A stretch of 54,177 nt of DNA. Origin: Gammaproteobacteria bacterium. GTDB taxonomy: Bacteria > Pseudomonadota > Gammaproteobacteria > Ga0077536. Positions within the stretch are counted from its first letter, which is position 1. Each line of letters opens with the position of its first letter. The stretch covers positions 1 through 54,177 of the forward strand of contig VGUA01000010.1 of assembly GCA_016874535.1 (NCBI GenBank). The letters are read 5' to 3'. The notes beneath the pieces are model-generated. The model was not told the origin of the DNA. It was given only the letters and a program-made list of their open reading frames with translations, and did no database searches. Below are positions 50,421-54,177 of the stretch, one piece after another. The position numbers and the translations under genes were made by a program.

Positions 50421-51065
50421 ATGCAGGCATTCACGACACTCGACGGACTGGTGGCTCCACTCGATCGACCCAATGTCGACACCGACGCCATCATTCCCAA
50501 GCAGTTCCTGAAATCGATCAAGCGTTCGGGTTTCGGCCCCAACCTGTTCGACGAATGGCGTTATCTCGATCAGGGCGAGCCCGACAAGGCCAATGAGGGC
50601 CGGCCGCTCAATCCCGAGTTCATCCTCAACCAGCCGCGCTACCAAGGCACGAATATTCTGCTCGCGCGCGACAATTTCGGCTGCGGCTCCTCACGCGAGC
50701 ACGCCCCCTGGGCGATCGTCGATTACGGCATTCGCGCCATCATCGCGCCAAGCTTTGCCGACATCTTCTACAGCAATTCCGCCAAGAACGGCCTGCTGCT
50801 GGTGATCCTGCCGACTGACGTGGTTGACCGGCTCTTCGCCGAATGCAAGGCGCACGAGGGCTACCGGCTCACCATCGATCTGGCGAAGCAGGAGGTCCGC
50901 ACGCCATCCGGTGAAACCTTCACCTTCGACTACAACGCGGGCCTGAAGCACCGCATGCTGAACGGACTCGATGATGTCGGCATAACCTTGCAGCGCGCCG
51001 ATGCCATCCGCACCTACGAAACCCGGCGACGCGCACAGGCGCCGTGGCTGTTCGCGGAAGGCTGA
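50421..51065 (+). CDS. leuD: 3-isopropylmalate dehydratase small subunit
   Basis: This 214-residue protein has [27 protein letters not shown] and [16 protein letters not shown], the swivelling-domain motifs of LeuD. It forms the enzyme with LeuC. leuD is usually followed by leuB; here a gamma-carbonic-anhydrase-like gene comes next, 5 bp later, so the leucine operon is broken or rearranged. Confidence 0.97.
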   Translation: MQAFTTLDGLVAPLDRPNVDTDAIIPKQFLKSIKRSGFGPNLFDEWRYLDQGEPDKANEGRPLNPEFILNQPRYQGTNILLARDNFGCGSSREHAPWAIVDYGIRAIIAPSFADIFYSNSAKNGLLLVILPTDVVDRLFAECKAHEGYRLTIDLAKQEVRTPSGETFTFDYNAGLKHRMLNGLDDVGITLQRADAIRTYETRRRAQAPWLFAEG

Positions 51066-51070
51066 GCATC

Positions 51071-51607
51071 ATGATCTACCAACTGGAAGACCAGCGCGTG
51101 CGTGCGGAGGGCGATTACTGGGTCGCGGATTCCGCCACCGTGCTTGGCTCGGTGCTGCTCAAGCACAATGCCAGCGTTTGGTTTGGTGCGGTGATTCGTG
51201 GCGACCGCGAGTCCATCGTGGTGGGCGAGAATTCCAATGTGCAGGATCTGGCGGTGCTCCATACGGATCCCGGTTATCCCATGCATATCGGCAATCATGT
51301 GACGATAGGGCACAAAGCGATGCTGCATGGCTGCACCATCGGAGACCACAGCCTCATTGGAATCAATGCAGTGATTCTGAATGGCGCCAAGATTGGCGCG
51401 CATTGTCTCATTGGCGCCAACACGCTCATTCCCGAGGGCAAGGAAATCCCGGATGGCAGCCTGGTGATGGGCTCGCCCGGCAAGGTGGTGCGCACACTCA
51501 CACCTGAGCAGACTGCGCATCTGACCAAGCTCGCGGAAAATTACGTCGCCAATTTCAAGCGCTACAAGACTGCTTTCGTGCCCCAAGGCCAGGCCGAACT
51601 CGTCTGA
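51071..51607 (+). CDS. Gamma-carbonic anhydrase-like hexapeptide-repeat protein
   Basis: The start at 51071 was chosen over an upstream in-frame codon inside leuD. The 178-residue protein is a left-handed beta-helix with hexapeptide repeats ([37 protein letters not shown]). Three His residues, in AVLHTD, IGHKAM and MLHGC, are placed like the zinc ligands of the gamma-class and YrdA/PaaY proteins. A C-terminal helix follows. Enzyme activity is not certain because many relatives are inactive as anhydrases. It probably shares the leuCD transcript. Confidence 0.9.
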   Translation: MIYQLEDQRVRAEGDYWVADSATVLGSVLLKHNASVWFGAVIRGDRESIVVGENSNVQDLAVLHTDPGYPMHIGNHVTIGHKAMLHGCTIGDHSLIGINAVILNGAKIGAHCLIGANTLIPEGKEIPDGSLVMGSPGKVVRTLTPEQTAHLTKLAENYVANFKRYKTAFVPQGQAELV

Positions 51608-51655
51608 CCACTCAGCCTCGCTTCCAACTCAGGCGCGGCGCAGGCTCGCAATTCA

Positions 51656-51719
51656 TGACCTGACCCCGCCGCCCTCGGGTGGCAGAGGGGCCTGGTGGTA
51701 TGGGGTCAGCCTCAGGTCA
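51656..51719. terminator. Large nested inverted repeat between convergent genes
   Basis: TGACCTGA (51656-51663) pairs with TCAGGTCA (51712-51719), and in a second register CTGACCCC (51660-51667) pairs with GGGGTCAG (51702-51709). Inside, GCCGCCC and GGGTGGC add a further stem with one G-U pair. The structure lies between the carbonic-anhydrase-like gene and the stop codon of the convergent acyl-CoA ligase, so it may end transcription from both sides. It could also be a REP-like element. Confidence 0.5.
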
Positions 51720-53349
51720 GGCTGCCCAACTCATCGGCAATCTTGCGCAGCTTGAACTTCTGGATCTTGCCGGTCGAAGTCTTGGGCAACTCATGGAACA
51801 CGACCGTCTTGGGCGACTTGAAGTGCGCCAGGTGCTGGCGGCAGTACTTGATGAGTTCCTCGGCCGACACCGCCGCCGCATCGGGCTTCAACCACACGAA
51901 GGCGCAAGGCGTTTCACCCCATTTCTCGTCGGGGCGCGCGACCACGGCGGCCTCCAACACCGAAGGATGCTTATAGAGCACCTCTTCGACTTCGATGGAG
52001 GAGATGTTCTCTCCGCCGGAAATGATGATGTCCTTGGAACGGTCCTTGATCTGGATGTAATTCTCCGGGTGCATCACGCCAAGATCACCCGAGTGGAACC
52101 AGCCACCGCCCAGTGATTCGTTCGTGGCCGTCTCGTTCTTGAGGTAGCCACGCATCACCACATTGCCCTTGAACATGATCTCGCCAATCGTCTCGCCGTC
52201 CCGCGGCACAGGCTGCAAGGTGTCCGGGTCGAGGACATCCAGATCCTGCAATACGGGGTAGCGCACCCCTTGGCGAATCTTCACGGCCGCGCGCTCCTCG
52301 CGCGTCATGCTCGCCCATTCATCCTGGGGCGCACCAAACACCGCGGGCCCGTAGGTCTCCGTGAGGCCGTAGGTGTGTATGACCTTGAAACCGGCGTCCT
52401 CCATGCCATCCATGATGGCGGCCGGCGGGGCGGCACCCGCGGTCATCACCTGCACAGGGCCGGGCAGCGGGCGCTTTTCGCTGGCACTGGCATGCACGAT
52501 GAAATTGAGCACGATGGGCGCGCCGCAGAAGTGCGTGACTTTTTCGTCTGCGAGGGCGTTGTAGATGTTGGGCGCGCTGATGCGACGCAGGCAGATGTTG
52601 GTGCCGCCCTGCATCGCGATCGTCCAGGGAAAACACCAGCCACAGCAGTGGAACATGGGCAGGGTCCAGAGATACACCGGGTTCAGCGGCAGGCTCCAGG
52701 ACAGGGCATTGCTGACTGCATTCAGGTAGGCGCCGCGGTGGTGATAGACCACGCCTTTGGGATTGCCGGTCGTTCCTGAGGTGTAGCAGAGCGCCATGGC
52801 CTGCCATTCATCCTTGGGCAGCTCCCAGGGGGATTCGGGATCGCCTTCCGCCAGCAGCTCCTCGTACTCGATCTCCCCAAGCCGGTCGTGGCAGGGGGCG
52901 TGCGCGTCTGCAATGTCTATGACCAGCGGTTTGACCTTGCACTTGGCTAGGGCCTCGCGCATCACCGGCGCAAATTCGGTGTCCACCAGCACGGCCTTGG
53001 CTTCGCCGTGATCGAGAATGAAAGAGATGGCATCTGCATCCAGACGGATGTTGATGGGATTCAGCACCGCCCCTGCTGCCGGCACCCCGAACAGGCTTTC
53101 GTAGAAGGCGGGGATATTGGTGGCGACGATGGCAATGGTGTCACCCAGACCGAAGCCGCGCTTGCGCAGGGCGGAATTGAGTCGCCGGCACCGGGCAAAG
53201 GTCTCGCGCCAGGTCCTGCGGTGCTCATGGTGCACGACTGCCGTGCGGTGCGGATAGACCGACGCCGCGCGTTCGATGAAGGACAGCGGCGAGAGCGGGC
53301 TGTAGTTGGCTTCGCACTTGTCGAGGCCTTGTTCGTAGATGTTGCTCAT
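51712..53349 (-). CDS. Acyl-CoA synthetase, AMP-forming
   Basis: This 545-residue protein has the ATP-binding YTSGTTGNPKG, the TYGLTETYGP adenylate motif, GWFHSGDLGV, the IKDRSKDIIISGGENISS hinge and a C-terminal PKTSTGKIQK lysine. It resembles the DmdB/medium-chain fatty acid ligase group that activates short or branched acids, including methylmercaptopropionate. The substrate cannot be fixed from sequence. It follows the enoyl-CoA hydratase gene by 33 bp on the same strand, which suggests a small acid-degrading operon. Confidence 0.9.
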   Translation of the reverse strand: MSNIYEQGLDKCEANYSPLSPLSFIERAASVYPHRTAVVHHEHRRTWRETFARCRRLNSALRKRGFGLGDTIAIVATNIPAFYESLFGVPAAGAVLNPINIRLDADAISFILDHGEAKAVLVDTEFAPVMREALAKCKVKPLVIDIADAHAPCHDRLGEIEYEELLAEGDPESPWELPKDEWQAMALCYTSGTTGNPKGVVYHHRGAYLNAVSNALSWSLPLNPVYLWTLPMFHCCGWCFPWTIAMQGGTNICLRRISAPNIYNALADEKVTHFCGAPIVLNFIVHASASEKRPLPGPVQVMTAGAAPPAAIMDGMEDAGFKVIHTYGLTETYGPAVFGAPQDEWASMTREERAAVKIRQGVRYPVLQDLDVLDPDTLQPVPRDGETIGEIMFKGNVVMRGYLKNETATNESLGGGWFHSGDLGVMHPENYIQIKDRSKDIIISGGENISSIEVEEVLYKHPSVLEAAVVARPDEKWGETPCAFVWLKPDAAAVSAEELIKYCRQHLAHFKSPKTVVFHELPKTSTGKIQKFKLRKIADELGSLT

Positions 53350-53382
53350 GTCTGTTTTCCGTAAGCGAATGCAGAATGGGGT

Positions 53383-54177
53383 TCAGGTGAAGCGCGGCGC
53401 GCGTTTTTCCATGAAGGCGTTCAGCCCTTCCAGGCCATCCTCGGCAAGGATGTTCCGGACCAGATCGGCCGATGCGCAGCGATAGGCCGCATCGAGCGGC
53501 TGGTTGGCCTGTGCGTGGAACGAGGCCTTGCCGAGACGCAGGGCATAAGCGGATTTGGAGGCGATACGCCTGGCGAGGGACAGGACTTCCTCCTCGAGGA
53601 TCGCGTCTTCCACGGCCCGATTGATGAGTCCGATGCGGCTCGCCGTGTCGGCATCGATGAAGTCGCCCGTGAGGAGCATCTCCATGGCGTGCTTGCGCGG
53701 CACATTGCGGGAAAGCGCCACGGCCGGTGTGGCACAGAAGAGGCCATAGTTGATGCCCGAGGTGGCAAAGCGGGCGCTCTGTGCGGCAATCGCAAGATCG
53801 CAACTCGCCACCAGCTGGCAGCCTGCCGCGGTGGCAATGCCCTGCACACTTGCGATCACCGGCTGCGGCAGGTTCACGATCATCTGCATCATGCGTGAGC
53901 AATCACCCAGAAGCTTGTTGAGAAAGGCCTCGTCGTGTTGCGTGCGCATCTCCTTCATGTCGTGGCCGGTACTGAAGGCCTTGCCCGTGCTGGCGATGAC
54001 GATAACCCGCACCTCCGGATCATCAGCCACGGCGGCGAGTTCCGCGCTGAGGGCCGCAATGGTCGCGCTGCTCAGGGTGTTGTAAGCGCCCGGGCGGTTG
54101 AGCGTGAGCGTGGTGATGCCCTGCTCGTCGCGGCGAACAACGGGACTGGCAAGGGCCGTCTCGGTGGTGGCCGTGTA
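53383..54177 (-). CDS. Enoyl-CoA hydratase/isomerase family protein (ECHDC3-like, 5' end missing)
   Basis: The frame is open to the window edge, giving 264 residues without a start; an internal GTG at 54030 is not the true start because the conserved ITTLTLNRPGAYNTLS lies before it. The body has STGHDMKEM, GIATAAGCQLVASCDLAIAA and TSGINYGLFCATPAVALSRN, typical of crotonases. The catalytic Glu pair of true hydratases is not obvious: the second position is replaced by the NYGLF segment, as in ECHDC3-like proteins. It probably acts with the acyl-CoA ligase gene just downstream. Confidence 0.88.
   Translation of the reverse strand, partial: YTATTETALASPVVRRDEQGITTLTLNRPGAYNTLSSATIAALSAELAAVADDPEVRVIVIASTGKAFSTGHDMKEMRTQHDEAFLNKLLGDCSRMMQMIVNLPQPVIASVQGIATAAGCQLVASCDLAIAAQSARFATSGINYGLFCATPAVALSRNVPRKHAMEMLLTGDFIDADTASRIGLINRAVEDAILEEEVLSLARRIASKSAYALRLGKASFHAQANQPLDAAYRCASADLVRNILAEDGLEGLNAFMEKRAPRFT

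Noticed and set aside
48603-50645. 680-codon open frame opposite leuC and the PIN gene
   Set aside because: Low-complexity Gly/Arg/His-rich product with no family match; leuC on the plus strand is certain.

Overview
The window looks like a 54 kb piece of a chromosome from a high-GC, aerobic gammaproteobacterium. The evidence is the gene order rnr-rlmB-rpsF-rpsR-DUF2232-rplI-dnaB-alr, a proteobacterial sdhCDAB-sdhE-ygfZ block, a CysIJ-type sulfite reductase, UbiG, DsbB, and an Ffh gene beside a CorC/YfjD-type gene. I cannot name a genus. By eye most of the window is strongly GC-rich, but roughly the first 4.2 kb is more AT-rich and looks like an accessory segment.

Layout. 1-4.7 kb: envelope and secreted proteins. 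These are two tandem paralogous secreted proteins, a CsgG/FlgT-like lipoprotein, a small lipoprotein, an LprI-like gene broken by an in-frame stop, and a secreted protein built of six 23-residue Cys-rich repeats. 4.8-13.6 kb: an orphan FrhB-type Fe-S flavoprotein, a D-aminoacylase-family amidohydrolase, and a probable lipid cluster (an OlsF-like two-domain acyltransferase, a ferritin-like diiron protein and an OlsE-like hydroxylase), then a secreted unknown and a small FHA protein. 13.6-19.1 kb: sulfur metabolism on the minus strand (cysJ split in two, cysI, a siroheme methyltransferase, and a YeeE/YedE transporter pair behind a perfect AT-rich palindrome). 19.2-35.6 kb: conserved housekeeping genes (uppP, a cation exchanger, tRNA-Leu, rnr to radA, a CorC-like protein, ffh, maeB). 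35.6-42.8 kb: a minus-strand respiratory and envelope operon that begins with a small SDHAF4/DUF1674 homologue and runs through sdhCDAB, sdhE, ygfZ, yheT and dsbB. 42.8-48.9 kb: a divergent ygfX-like gene, then a chain of six overlapping minus-strand genes (adenylate cyclase-FHA, PP2C phosphatase, a small tail-anchored protein, ubiG, gph, a squalene-synthase-like protein), a Sel1-repeat protein and a PIN/ribbon-helix-helix toxin-antitoxin pair. 49-54.2 kb: leuCD, a gamma-carbonic-anhydrase-like protein, and an acyl-CoA ligase with an enoyl-CoA hydratase that runs off the edge.

How the genes work together. The sdh block joins the four enzyme subunits to a flavinylation factor (SdhE), an apparent SDHAF4-type assembly factor and the Fe-S-related protein YgfZ. 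The sulfur block supplies siroheme and the two sulfite reductase subunits and adds sulfur-compound transporters. The OlsF/diiron/hydroxylase group could make and hydroxylate a phosphate-free ornithine lipid. The chain from cyclase-FHA to UbiG places phosphoprotein and nucleotide signalling genes in the same overlapping transcript as ubiquinone synthesis.

No CRISPR array, transposase, phage gene or complete secretion system was seen. The best leads for something undescribed are the lipid cluster, the cyclase-FHA/PP2C/tail-anchored chain, the CsgG/FlgT envelope locus, the FrhB orphan, and the toxin-antitoxin promoter, whose operator sits on an apparently leaderless start.
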